Assembly (NCBI GenBank): GCA_032250805.1
Contig: JAVVEM010000008.1
Coordinates: forward strand, 39,773 to 103,772
Source of the DNA: B18-G4 sp032250805
GTDB lineage: Bacteria > Bacteroidota > Bacteroidia > Bacteroidales > B18-G4
Length of the DNA stretch: 64,000 nucleotides
Direction of reading: 5' to 3'
Positions 42,591-50,594 of the stretch are shown in pieces. The notes beneath the pieces are model-generated. The model saw only the letters and a program-made list of their open reading frames with translations. It did not search any database and was not told the DNA's origin. The position numbers and the translations under genes are program-made. How positions within the stretch are numbered: the first letter of the stretch is position 1; each line of letters begins with the position of its first letter.

Positions 42591-44576
42591 TTAACTGAGA
42601 TGGTGTTTCAGCAGTTTAAATAATTCGGTTTTTCTTACGGGCTTGCTTAATACCGCGCTGAAGTGTTTTTTTAAATCGCTTTTTGCCTTGCCTTTTAAAC
42701 TGCTGTCGAACAGGCCAATAATGCTCTGCAAAGGGTTTTTCTCCCTGATCTTTTTAATGAGTTCAATATCCTGATTGCCGTCCCACCCGATCAGGCACAG
42801 GTCGACCTGTGTGTTTGAGTTGTAAAATTCCAGTGCTTGTTCGGCGCTGTTGAAATAGTGCAGTTTAACCTTGCCTTTAAGCATCTCCTCCAGGGCTATA
42901 TAGTCTTTTATATCATCCTCGATGATCAGCACCTGTTTTTCTTTCCATTCATCTTTTTCGATGGGCTTGCTGCTTTCGTGCGCAACAATTATACGGGGGA
43001 TCTCAAAAAAGAATGTCGACCCTTTTCCACTGGCCGATTCTACCCATATTTTGCCGCCCAGCTTGCTGATCAGGCTTTGCGTGATGGGCAGGCCAAGCCC
43101 GGTACCCTCTTTTTTGGCACCCAGTGGATCGGGCTCCTGGATGAAACGTTCAAAGATCTTTTTCTGATATTGTTTTGAAATGCCAAGACCTGTATCTTTC
43201 ACATGGAAGCGGATGCCCGTTTCATCAATGATCCTGTAACCGTATTCAACATACCCTTCATGCGTGAATTTAAATGCATTGGAAATCAGATTGGTAAGTA
43301 CCTGCCGCAGCCTCGATGGATCAGAGTTAATAACGATCTCTGCTGATCCCGCTCCGAGCGAAGTTTTTAATTTTATGTCTTTTTCTGATCTTTTCTTTTT
43401 TAAGGTTTCGAAAACGGGGAATAATTCTTTCAGGAACAGATTGAGTTCAAAGTTAATGCGGTAAAGTTTTATTTCCTGCGATTGTAGTTTCGTAAATTCA
43501 AGAATATCATTTATAAGGTTCAGCAGTGCGTTGCTGTTGCTTTCGATAATGCTTACCAGTTCCTCGCGCCGTTTTTCGTCCTGGTTGGGGGCATGCAGCA
43601 GGTTACTGAAACTGATGATCGCCTTAATGGGTGTTTGTATCTCATGCGACACATTGGCCAGGAAAACCCCTTTGAGGTGATCCGATTCCTCGGCCTTTTC
43701 CTTGGCTTTGATCAGCTCACGCTCAGCTTTTTCCTTTTCTTTGATCTCATCCGACAGCCGAATGGTTCGCTCTTTAACTTTCTCTTCAAGCTCGAAGTTC
43801 AGGCTGCGCAGCTCTTCCATCATCTTTTTTTGTGAGGTAATATCAACCATAACGCCCCTGATCCCCGACAGTTTGCCATTCTCCGTGGTCCCGCTCGTAT
43901 AGATGAGCGCCGGGAACAGATCACCCTTTTTGGTTCTGCACATCAGCTCCTGTTCCTGCATGTTTGCTCCTGAAGCAATGATGTTGCGGATATCTTTTTT
44001 TGTTCTTTTATTCTCCAGGCTGATCACGTCATACATGTATAGTCCCTTTTCAAAATCTTTGCGTGTATACCCGAATTTTTTCAGTGCCAGTCTGTTTACG
44101 AAGGTGAACCTTCCTTCGGGGTCGGCTTCGAATACAACCTGGGGGAGGAGGGCGGCAAAATCCTGGAATTTTTTTTCGGTTTCGGCAACCTTTTTGCTGA
44201 GCTGGATGGTTTCGCCCAGCTCACTGATCTTATTTTCAAGCCTGACATTATCGATGGGCTTAAGCAGATATCCGTCAACGCCCAGGTCGATAGAACGGAT
44301 AAAATAATCAATATCTGAATGGCCTGAGATCATGATCACTTTTACCTGCTGATCAATTTTTTTTATCTGCCTGATCATCTCCAGGCCATCCATACCCGGC
44401 ATCATAATATCGGTGATGATAATTTCCGGATGCATCTGCATGAAGGTGTCAAGGCCTTCATTTCCCGACATGGCAGTGTAAACACGGGCAACGATCTTTT
44501 TCAGGAATTCGGAATATACCATTAGCGAAAGACGGTCGTCTTCTACCAGCAACACAGAAATATTATATTTGGCCAT
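42591..44576 (-). CDS. Cytoplasmic hybrid histidine kinase REC-PAS-HisKA-HATPase-REC
   Basis: The 661-residue protein has no membrane segment. Domains in order: receiver 1 (5-120; D56 in ITDIMMP, K106), PAS/PAC (about 135-250), coiled coil (250-300), HisKA with phosphoacceptor H311 (ANVSHEIQTP), HATPase (about 415-530; N-box NLISNAFKF, DTGLGIS, GTGLGLPI), and receiver 2 (545-660). In receiver 2 the phosphoacceptor aspartate is replaced by G597 (LCLIGWDGN), although the acidic pocket (E553-D555) and K645 remain. It is therefore probably controlled by phosphorylation of receiver 1 and has a pseudo-receiver at its C-terminus. The NarL-type regulator transcribed divergently is its likely partner. 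Confidence 0.93.
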   Translation of the reverse strand: MAKYNISVLLVEDDRLSLMVYSEFLKKIVARVYTAMSGNEGLDTFMQMHPEIIITDIMMPGMDGLEMIRQIKKIDQQVKVIMISGHSDIDYFIRSIDLGVDGYLLKPIDNVRLENKISELGETIQLSKKVAETEKKFQDFAALLPQVVFEADPEGRFTFVNRLALKKFGYTRKDFEKGLYMYDVISLENKRTKKDIRNIIASGANMQEQELMCRTKKGDLFPALIYTSGTTENGKLSGIRGVMVDITSQKKMMEELRSLNFELEEKVKERTIRLSDEIKEKEKAERELIKAKEKAEESDHLKGVFLANVSHEIQTPIKAIISFSNLLHAPNQDEKRREELVSIIESNSNALLNLINDILEFTKLQSQEIKLYRINFELNLFLKELFPVFETLKKKRSEKDIKLKTSLGAGSAEIVINSDPSRLRQVLTNLISNAFKFTHEGYVEYGYRIIDETGIRFHVKDTGLGISKQYQKKIFERFIQEPDPLGAKKEGTGLGLPITQSLISKLGGKIWVESASGKGSTFFFEIPRIIVAHESSKPIEKDEWKEKQVLIIEDDIKDYIALEEMLKGKVKLHYFNSAEQALEFYNSNTQVDLCLIGWDGNQDIELIKKIREKNPLQSIIGLFDSSLKGKAKSDLKKHFSAVLSKPVRKTELFKLLKHHLS

Positions 44577-44605
44577 CGGGCTTACAATTTTTTTTATAAC
44601 TTTAA

Positions 44606-44613
44606 CAAATATA
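44606..44613 (-). promoter_or_regulatory. -7 element TATATTTG of the hybrid kinase gene
   Basis: TATATTTG on the minus strand fits TAnnTTTG and ends 29 bp before the ATG at 44576. Confidence 0.45.
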
Positions 44614-44758
44614 TGAATAACATGTGATCCCTGTCTTAAGTAATATCACTGAGATAAAAATCCGTCGCAGCGGGTAGTGGATTTTGCAAGGAAATAGTGT
44701 ATTTTTACATTCTGGTAAATACGTAAATGCATCATGGGGATACATAAATTTCGATAAA

Positions 44759-45409
44759 ATGAAAAAGATCAGGATACTCATTGTTGAAGATCATGAGGTC
44801 GTCATCAAAGGCATCAAAACACTGCTTGAGCCCAACGAAGATCTCGAGATCGTTGGATATGCGCTTGATAGCGACGAGGCCATGCGAAAAGTCGACGAGC
44901 TCCGGCCTGATATCATCATTATGGATATCAACCTGCCCGAAGTTTCGGGTATCGAGATTACCGAAAAGATCAGCGAGCAGTTTCCGCTTAGCAAAGTGAT
45001 CTATTATACCTCTCATGTTGATGAGGAACTGATCACTCAGGGTTTTGAAGCCGGGGCTTTTGGATATGTGCCTAAGAATTTCAAACCCCAGGAACTCATC
45101 GAAGCCATTCATATGGTCCATGACGGGCAGAAATTTATGAAAGGCATCGTAAGCGAAAAATTTATTGCCAGCTATTTGAAATCTGAAAAAGAGAAAAAAC
45201 TAAAGCAGGATATCCCTCTTTCCGAAAGGGAACTCGAAGTGTTAAAGCATATGAGCCTTGGGCTGAGCAATAAGCAAATTGCCGACAAGCTCTTTATCAG
45301 CATCCGCACCGTGGAAACCCACAAGCATAACCTGATGAAGAAACTGAACATCTTCTCCACTGCCGAGCTGGTGATCTACGCCATCCAGAACAACATCATT
45401 AAGATCTGA
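44759..45409 (+). CDS. NarL/FixJ-family response regulator
   Basis: The 216-residue protein has a receiver domain (ILIVEDHEVV with the acidic pocket, phosphoacceptor D in IIMDINLPE, K in YVPKNFKP) and a C-terminal LuxR-type helix-turn-helix (LSERELEVLKHMSLGLSNKQIADKLFISIRTVETHK in part). I chose ATG 44759 (MKKIRILIVED); the longer opening at 44684 adds unrelated residues. It is transcribed away from the hybrid kinase, with about 180 bp between. An AAATACGTA box lies upstream (44717-44725) and its inverted copy TACGTATTT just after the stop codon. A strong terminator follows at 45553. Confidence 0.95.
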   Translation: MKKIRILIVEDHEVVIKGIKTLLEPNEDLEIVGYALDSDEAMRKVDELRPDIIIMDINLPEVSGIEITEKISEQFPLSKVIYYTSHVDEELITQGFEAGAFGYVPKNFKPQELIEAIHMVHDGQKFMKGIVSEKFIASYLKSEKEKKLKQDIPLSERELEVLKHMSLGLSNKQIADKLFISIRTVETHKHNLMKKLNIFSTAELVIYAIQNNIIKI

Positions 45410-45552
45410 TTTTTGTTACTACGTATTTCCACGTAGCGGCATAAGTAAACGATGCAGGAAGATTCGGTATATAAACCGATTGTTTTGCATTGGCCAGGCG
45501 CCTTATCTTTGGCTCGTAATCGTATCGTAATTTATTAGATTTGGGTTTAGGT

Positions 45553-45590
45553 TCCGGGGCTCTCCCAAAGGGTCCCGGATTCCTTTTTTA
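45553..45590 (+). terminator. Rho-independent terminator after the response regulator
   Basis: TCCGGG pairs with CCCGGA, with an inner CTCCC-AAA-GGG stem, and is followed by TTCCTTTTTT. It lies about 145 bp after the regulator stop codon, and nothing else is coded between. Confidence 0.65.
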
Positions 45591-45599
45591 TATCCAATA

Positions 45600-45939
45600 T
45601 GCAAGTGAACTCATCCCGACACAGGAGGGATCTCCTTCACCGCACCTTTCTCCAAATTCAGCGAAAACAAATGTTATTTGATACAGGTCCTGGAGAATTT
45701 ACAGTTTACAATGTACATTTTGCAGTTTACAAATTATTGCAGTCGTTTAGTCGTTTATTCGTTTAGTCGTTTGGTTGTAACAAGAAAGTAGCAGATTTTT
45801 GTTAACCGTCTACGGGGGGATCAGGCTGAAATGCCCTTCGACTTCGCTCAGGATGACAATTTTGATCGCATCCAACATATTGTTCTCGGCTCCGCTCGAA
45901 CAAGGGTGTGACATTTTTGGGTTTTGGGTACTAATAAGT
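45600..45939. repeat. Non-coding gap with tandem repeats and CTTCGACTTCGCTC-type repeats
   Basis: The region from the terminator to the GIY-YIG remnant has no intact gene. 45690-45740 contains direct repeats of CAGTTTACAA and TACA(A/T)T words. 45743-45775 is a tandem array of (A/T)GTCGTTT. 45834-45859 carries the unit CTTCGACTTCGCTCAGGA followed by TGACAA. 45883-45905 carries a diverged second copy (TCTCGGCTCCGCTCGAAC). A related unit occurs at 63947-63972. These words are widespread intergenic repeats in environmental Bacteroidota and other phyla. Confidence 0.65.
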
Positions 45940-46041
45940 ATGAAGGTATATTATGTTTACTTGCTGGAATGTAGTGATGGTTCTTGTTATGTCGGTGTAA
46001 CAAATGACTTGTCAATGCGGATAACGGGAACCCGGCACTAA
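45940..46041 (+). pseudogene. Truncated GIY-YIG endonuclease (URI/YhbQ-like)
   Basis: ATG 45940 opens MKVYYVYLLECSDGSCYVGV, the exact start of single-domain GIY-YIG nucleases: YVYLLEC is the GIY-equivalent strand and CYVGVTNDL is the YIG-equivalent. The catalytic arginine helix is entered at TNDLSMR, but the frame then reads ITGTRH and stops at 46041 after 33 residues. About 50-60 residues including the catalytic glutamate are missing. The end overlaps the last codons of uvrA on the opposite strand. It is a remnant, probably cut when uvrA or the repeat region rearranged. Confidence 0.7.
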
Positions 46042-48839
46042 TACAGGTATTTTCCGGTGTAGGAAGCCGGCTCATGAATGATCTCTTCAGGTGTGCCTTC
46101 AAACACAATATTTCCTCCGGCTTCGCCGCCTTCAGGCCCCAGGTCGATGATCCAGTCGGCTGCCTTGATGATCTCCTGGTTATGCTCAATAATGATCAGG
46201 CTGTGGCCGTGGTCGAGCAGGGCATTGAAGGCATTCAGCAGGTTGTGGATATCATGAAAGTGCAAACCTGTGGTGGGTTCATCGAAAATGAAAAGGGTAG
46301 GGGCTTCGTTGCTTCCTCTTGCAAGGAAAAATGCCAGCTTTATGCGTTGTGCTTCACCGCCGCTGAGGGTGCTCGACGATTGCCCCATGCGCAGGTAGCC
46401 AAGTCCGACATCCTGCAGCGGTTGTAATTTTGAAACAATCCTTCTGGCCGTTGCATTCCCGGCCGATCCTTCTTCAAAAAATAAAACAGCGTCGTTAATC
46501 GTAAGGTCGAGAACCTCGCTGATGTTCTTGCCGCGATACTGAATCTCCAGCACTTCTTCCTTGAAACGTTTGCCTGCACAATGATCGCACTGCAGGTAGA
46601 TATCGGCCATAAACTGCATTTCTATCTTAACAATACCTTCGCCCTCGCATTCTTCACATCGCCCGCCCGGCACATTAAAGGAGAAAAAGCCGGGTTTATA
46701 ATTCCTCACTTTTGCAAGCTTCTGGTCGGCAAAGAGTGAGCGTATATCATCAAAGGCTTTGATGTAGGTTGCCGGGTTTGACCTTGAAGAACGTCCGATT
46801 GGGTTTTGGTCTACAAATTCCAGTGATCTTACCAGTTCGGTATCGCCGCTCAGACGCACATATTTGCCAGTCTTGCGCGCATAGCCGCCATGCAGTTTCT
46901 TGAGGGCAGGGAAAAGGATGCTGCTCACCAGCGAGGATTTTCCTGATCCGCTCACGCCCGTAACCACTGTCATCACATTGAGGGGGAAGCTTACATCGAT
47001 ATTTTTCAGGTTGTTTTCCATGGCCCCGTGCACCCGGACAAAATCTTTCCACTTTCTTCTTTTTTCCCGCAGAGGGATCTTCATGTTTCCACTGATATAT
47101 TTTCCCGTGAGGCTTTTTTTATCTTTCTTCAGCTCAGCATAGGTTCCGTTAAATATCAGTTCGCCGCCCTGGCTTCCTGCCAGCGGACCGATATCGATGA
47201 TGTGGTCGGCTGCGCGGATAATATCCTGATCGTGTTCAACTACAATAACAGTATTTCCAAGGTCGCGCAACTGTGTCAGCACGTGGATCAGCCGCATGGT
47301 ATCGCGCGGATGCAAACCAATGCTGGGCTCGTCGAGGATATACATCGAGCCCACCAGGTTGCTTCCCAGCGATGTGGCCAGGTTGATCCTTTGCGACTCA
47401 CCGCCCGAAAGGGATGATGACAGCCGGTTCAGATTGAGGTAACCCAACCCTACATCACTCAGGTATTGCAGTCGGTTGGTGATCTCGGTCAATAAGCGTT
47501 TTGCAATTTTATGCTCATGAGCACTGATCCCGAGGGTGCTCATCTTTTCGAGCAATTGGTCGACGGGCAGGCTTACAGCTTCACTCATGTTCATCCCGTC
47601 AACTTTAACATAATTGGCATCTTTGCGCAACCGGGTGCCTTTGCATTCAGGACAGATTGTTTTTCCGCGGTAGCGCGATAACATTACCCTGTATTGTATT
47701 TTATAGGTTTGCTCCTCAACTTCCCTGAAAAACTCGTTCAGGCCTGAAAAATATTTATTTCCGGTCCATAACAGATTATATTCTTCTTCGCTGAGCTCAA
47801 AGACCGGCTTGTGTACCGGAAAATTGAATTTATGGGCTTTGGATATGAGCCAGTCTTTCCATTCACCCATTTTTTCTCCTTTCCAGCATGCAATAGCTCC
47901 TTCATATACCGACAGCCCTTTGTCGGGTATCACCAGGTCGGGGTCGATCCCGATAACGCTGCCAAACCCTTCGCAGGTTTTACAGGCCCCGTAAGGGTTG
48001 TTGAATGTAAACAGGTTTACCGATGGTTTTTCGAAAATCATTCCATCACGTTCGTAACGGTCAGAGAACGTCTTCTTATGCCCGCTTTCGCCCATCATCT
48101 CAACCACACAGCGGCCGTTTCCTTCGTAAAAGGATGTTTGTACCGAATCGGCGATGCGCGAGGGCAGGTCTTCGTCGTCATCGCTGATCAGCACCCTGTC
48201 GACAAGAATAAATACACCATTACCATTACTGTCCAGGTTTTTATTCTCAAAAGCCTCGGTGATCTTCAGCATTTTATCCTTGTAAATGATCCTGCTGAAT
48301 CCCTGTTGATGCAATATGTTCAACTGTTCGCTGAGCTTGCGGTCGCCCTTAAGCTGGAGGGGTGCCAGAATGCGTACTTCAGCTTGCTGCGGAAGGGCCA
48401 AAAGGTAATCTACCACATCAGAGACATCATGTTTCTTTACTTCCTTCCCGGAAACGGGTGAGTAGGTTTTGCCAATCCTTGCAAAAAGCAGCTTGAGGTA
48501 TTCATATATCTCCGTTGAGGTGCCCACTGTTGACCTGGGATTGCGTGTATTTACCTTTTGCTCAATGGCGATGGCAGGCGATACCCCGCGTATCAGATCC
48601 ACTTCAGGTTTGCTCATCCTGCCCAGGAACTGCCGGGCATAAGCACTCAGGCTTTCCACATACCGGCGCTGGCCATCAGCATAGAGGGTGTCGAAGGCAA
48701 GTGATGATTTTCCTGATCCCGAAAGCCCGGTGATCACCACCAATTTATTTCTTGGTATGGTGATATTAATATTTTTTAAGTTATGCACCCGGGCACCTTT
48801 AATGAATATAAACTTCTTAGGATCAGGTATTTCGGTCAT
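46038..48839 (-). CDS. uvrA: Excinuclease ABC subunit A
   Basis: The 933-residue protein is full-length UvrA with two ABC ATPase modules. Walker A motifs are GLSGSGKSS and GVSGSGKSS; signatures are SSSLSGGESQRI and SSTLSGGEAQRI. The zinc-finger cysteines are CKTCEG...CPECKGTR and CEECEGEG...CDHCAGKR. It recognises bulky DNA lesions and loads UvrB in nucleotide excision repair. I chose ATG 48839 (MTEIPDPKKFIFIKGA); the longer opening at 48935 would cross its promoter and the divergent sigma-factor promoter. uvrB and uvrC are not in the window. Confidence 0.97.
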   Translation of the reverse strand: MTEIPDPKKFIFIKGARVHNLKNINITIPRNKLVVITGLSGSGKSSLAFDTLYADGQRRYVESLSAYARQFLGRMSKPEVDLIRGVSPAIAIEQKVNTRNPRSTVGTSTEIYEYLKLLFARIGKTYSPVSGKEVKKHDVSDVVDYLLALPQQAEVRILAPLQLKGDRKLSEQLNILHQQGFSRIIYKDKMLKITEAFENKNLDSNGNGVFILVDRVLISDDDEDLPSRIADSVQTSFYEGNGRCVVEMMGESGHKKTFSDRYERDGMIFEKPSVNLFTFNNPYGACKTCEGFGSVIGIDPDLVIPDKGLSVYEGAIACWKGEKMGEWKDWLISKAHKFNFPVHKPVFELSEEEYNLLWTGNKYFSGLNEFFREVEEQTYKIQYRVMLSRYRGKTICPECKGTRLRKDANYVKVDGMNMSEAVSLPVDQLLEKMSTLGISAHEHKIAKRLLTEITNRLQYLSDVGLGYLNLNRLSSSLSGGESQRINLATSLGSNLVGSMYILDEPSIGLHPRDTMRLIHVLTQLRDLGNTVIVVEHDQDIIRAADHIIDIGPLAGSQGGELIFNGTYAELKKDKKSLTGKYISGNMKIPLREKRRKWKDFVRVHGAMENNLKNIDVSFPLNVMTVVTGVSGSGKSSLVSSILFPALKKLHGGYARKTGKYVRLSGDTELVRSLEFVDQNPIGRSSRSNPATYIKAFDDIRSLFADQKLAKVRNYKPGFFSFNVPGGRCEECEGEGIVKIEMQFMADIYLQCDHCAGKRFKEEVLEIQYRGKNISEVLDLTINDAVLFFEEGSAGNATARRIVSKLQPLQDVGLGYLRMGQSSSTLSGGEAQRIKLAFFLARGSNEAPTLFIFDEPTTGLHFHDIHNLLNAFNALLDHGHSLIIIEHNQEIIKAADWIIDLGPEGGEAGGNIVFEGTPEEIIHEPASYTGKYLY

Positions 48840-48871
48840 AATTAACGCTTGGTATCGGTTATTTGGAGGTG

Positions 48872-48879
48872 CAAAATTA
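48872..48879 (-). promoter_or_regulatory. -7 element TAATTTTG of uvrA
   Basis: TAATTTTG on the minus strand fits TAnnTTTG and ends 32 bp before uvrA ATG 48839. It is divergent to, and 10 bp from, the ECF sigma-factor promoter, so the two promoters may compete. Confidence 0.45.
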
Positions 48880-48888
48880 TTTAAAAAA

Positions 48889-48919
48889 TTTGCATTTCTC
48901 ATCAGAATACCTATATTTG
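48889..48919 (+). promoter_or_regulatory. Complete Bacteroidota promoter (TTTG-N19-TATATTTG) of the ECF sigma gene
   Basis: TTTG at 48889-48892 and TATATTTG at 48912-48919 are separated by exactly 19 bases, the canonical spacing of the -33 and -7 elements of the Bacteroidota primary sigma factor. Transcription should start near 48925, leaving a leader of about 135 nt before the sigma-factor ATG. Confidence 0.7.
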
Positions 48920-48934
48920 CAGCATAATGTAACA

Positions 48935-48958
48935 ATTTATACGAAAGAAAGTATAAAT
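48935..48958 (+). promoter_or_regulatory. Inverted repeat ATTTATAC-N8-GTATAAAT in the sigma-factor leader
   Basis: Two perfect 8-base arms are separated by 8 bases, starting about 10 nt after the expected transcription start. It could be an operator for a dimeric repressor or an RNA hairpin at the 5' end of the message. Confidence 0.5.
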
Positions 48959-49026
48959 AATCAAAACCGGCAGGACTTGTTTTTAGCCCGCCACTAAACT
49001 GGAGGACAACTATCGATTAATATTTA

Positions 49027-49055
49027 CCCTTTTTACTAAACATACTTAAAAAGGG
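49027..49055 (+). promoter_or_regulatory. Inverted repeat CCCTTTTT ... AAAAAGGG overlapping the ribosome-binding region
   Basis: The two perfect 8-base arms (49027-49034 and 49048-49055) enclose 13 bases and end 6 bases before ATG 49062. The right arm is followed by AGG, so GGGAGG, one of the few Shine-Dalgarno-like sites in the window, would be partly hidden in the stem. This suggests control of translation by RNA structure. Confidence 0.45.
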
Positions 49056-49061
49056 AGGCAT

Positions 49062-49649
49062 ATGAAAGCCTGTAACGCTAGCGACAGCGAGCTAATTGCA
49101 AAATATATTGATGGTAGTCAGAACAGTCTCGAATTACTCATCCACCGTCACAAGAACAGAGTCTTTGCTTACATCCTTATGGTTGTAAAAGACAAGCAAT
49201 TGGCCGACGATATTTTTCAGGATACTTTTATCAAGGTAATTAACACCATCCAGGCCGGATCATACAAGGAGGAGGGTAAGTTTATCCAATGGGTGATGCG
49301 GATCGCCCACAACCTGATCATCGATTATTTCAGAAAATCAAAACGTATTCCGGTTGTTGATAATGACAGCTACGACTTTGACATATTTGATACCATACAA
49401 TTCACTGATCCTTCGGTAGAAGATCAAATGATCATTGATCAGATTCATAAGGACGTACGGGAGCTTGTAGAGCATTTGCCCGATGAGCAGAAAGAAGTTT
49501 TGTTTATGCGGCACTATTCGGATATGAGTTTCAAGGATATCGCCGAACAAACCGATGTTAGCATTAATACGGCCCTCGGACGTATGCGCTATGCTCTCAT
49601 AAACCTGCGTAAACTGATCAAGGAAAAGGATATTGTCCTTACCCGCTAA
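49062..49649 (+). CDS. ECF-type RNA polymerase sigma factor
   Basis: The 195-residue protein has sigma region 2 (ELLIHRHKNRVFAYILMVV, DDIFQDTFIKV for 2.2-2.3, RIAHNLIIDYFRKSKR for 2.4) and region 4 (LPDEQKEVLFMRHYSDMSFKDIAEQTDVSINTALGRMRYAL in part). No anti-sigma gene follows. Instead a 55-codon gene lies 78 bp downstream before a strong terminator. The acidic linker (NDSYDFDIFDTIQF) is longer than in SusR-type ECFs. The structured 135-nt leader points to post-transcriptional control. The target genes are unknown. Confidence 0.95.
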   Translation: MKACNASDSELIAKYIDGSQNSLELLIHRHKNRVFAYILMVVKDKQLADDIFQDTFIKVINTIQAGSYKEEGKFIQWVMRIAHNLIIDYFRKSKRIPVVDNDSYDFDIFDTIQFTDPSVEDQMIIDQIHKDVRELVEHLPDEQKEVLFMRHYSDMSFKDIAEQTDVSINTALGRMRYALINLRKLIKEKDIVLTR

Positions 49650-49727
49650 ATTTTTATCCACAAATAAAATAAAGCATAACTGGTTGCGTTATAGTGATGA
49701 ATTGAATGTTCATCTAATTATAACTCT

Positions 49728-49895
49728 ATGCCAAAAACCTTTACTCCACAAAATCAACCTGACACTACACACTTGAGAAAAGCGCTTCTTGCCGGGCCGG
49801 GGGAACAATCCCTTAAAAATATTTTTGCCTATGCCAGAGCACTTCATGTAGTGAAAACAAAGACGACCGGAACGGTCAACTTACTAATGAATTAA
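49728..49895 (+). CDS. Small protein encoded downstream of the ECF sigma factor
   Basis: ATG 49728 opens a 55-residue frame (MPKTFTPQNQPDTTHLRKAL ... TVNLLMN) that ends 4 bp before a terminator. The body (QSLKNIFAYARALHVVKTKT) is a basic amphipathic helix followed by a short strand-like tail. Its position between sigma gene and terminator, its good codon use and the tail VKTKxxGxxNLLMN, which resembles small proteins I recall downstream of ECF genes in other Bacteroidota, support a real gene. Function is unknown; a role linked to the sigma factor is inference from context. Confidence 0.6.
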   Translation: MPKTFTPQNQPDTTHLRKALLAGPGEQSLKNIFAYARALHVVKTKTTGTVNLLMN

Positions 49896-49899
49896 TCAC

Positions 49900-49925
49900 A
49901 GCCCCGCAACAGGGGCTTTTTTTTT
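49900..49925 (+). terminator. Rho-independent terminator of the ECF sigma operon
   Basis: AGCCCC (49900-49905), loop GCAACA, GGGGCT (49912-49917) and a run of nine T form a textbook intrinsic terminator directly after the small gene. Confidence 0.85.
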
Positions 49926-49991
49926 ATTGGTAACTCAGGTGCATGTTGCCTGTTATTCTTAAGCATTCAGGCTTGCTTCCCGCCATTCTGG

Positions 49992-50594
49992 CTAAAGATT
50001 CTCCTTGCCCGACAGGAGCCGCTGAATGTTCTTCCGGTGCAGGATGATGATCAGTGCTGAGCAGATGATAAGATAATAAACCGTTGGCGACAAACCATTT
50101 ATAATATATTCTGCCACAGGCATGGCCAGTGACAGGGCGATGGAGCCCGGCGACACATATTTGAACAGTTTTTTTACCAAAAAATACACGAGCCCGGCAA
50201 TGACCACTGCCCAGGGGGCGATCAGAACAGATGCCCCGAGTGTCGTATTCACACCTTTTCCTCCCCTGAACCTCAGAAAAATGCTGAAATCATGGCCGAT
50301 GATGGCCGCCAGGGCAAGCATGTAGATATAATAAGGGTGAAAGCTCTCGCTATGACTATCTCCGGCGAGCATAAAAATACCCACAGGGATCATTCCCTTC
50401 AGCATGTCGAGGATCTGTGTCAACAACGAAACTTTTTTTCCGGCTACCCGTCTTACATTTGTTGAACCTACATTGCCGCTGCCGGATTCAAGAATGTTCA
50501 TGCCGGTAAAGTGCTTTGTGAGGATGTAGCCGAAAGGAACCGCACCCAATAAATAGGCAGCCAGAATGCCTGATATTTCAATTACCAGGATCAT
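49992..50594 (-). CDS. plsY: Acyl-phosphate:glycerol-3-phosphate acyltransferase PlsY
   Basis: The 200-residue protein has about six or seven membrane helices and the three PlsY motifs: SGSGNVGSTNVRR (38-49), RFRGGKGVNTT and a final NGLSP-type loop. It transfers the acyl chain from acyl phosphate to glycerol-3-phosphate, the first step of phospholipid synthesis. Its ATG overlaps the stop codon of the DUF1295 gene (TAATG), and it is the last gene of the three-gene operon that starts with the FakA-FakB fusion, a source of acyl phosphate. plsX is not nearby. Confidence 0.95.
   Translation of the reverse strand: MILVIEISGILAAYLLGAVPFGYILTKHFTGMNILESGSGNVGSTNVRRVAGKKVSLLTQILDMLKGMIPVGIFMLAGDSHSESFHPYYIYMLALAAIIGHDFSIFLRFRGGKGVNTTLGASVLIAPWAVVIAGLVYFLVKKLFKYVSPGSIALSLAMPVAEYIINGLSPTVYYLIICSALIIILHRKNIQRLLSGKENL

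Noticed and set aside
45799..45939. Upstream in-frame extension of the GIY-YIG remnant
   Set aside because: The extension translates the intergenic repeat (STSLRMT-type sequence); the natural start of the family is the Met at 45940.
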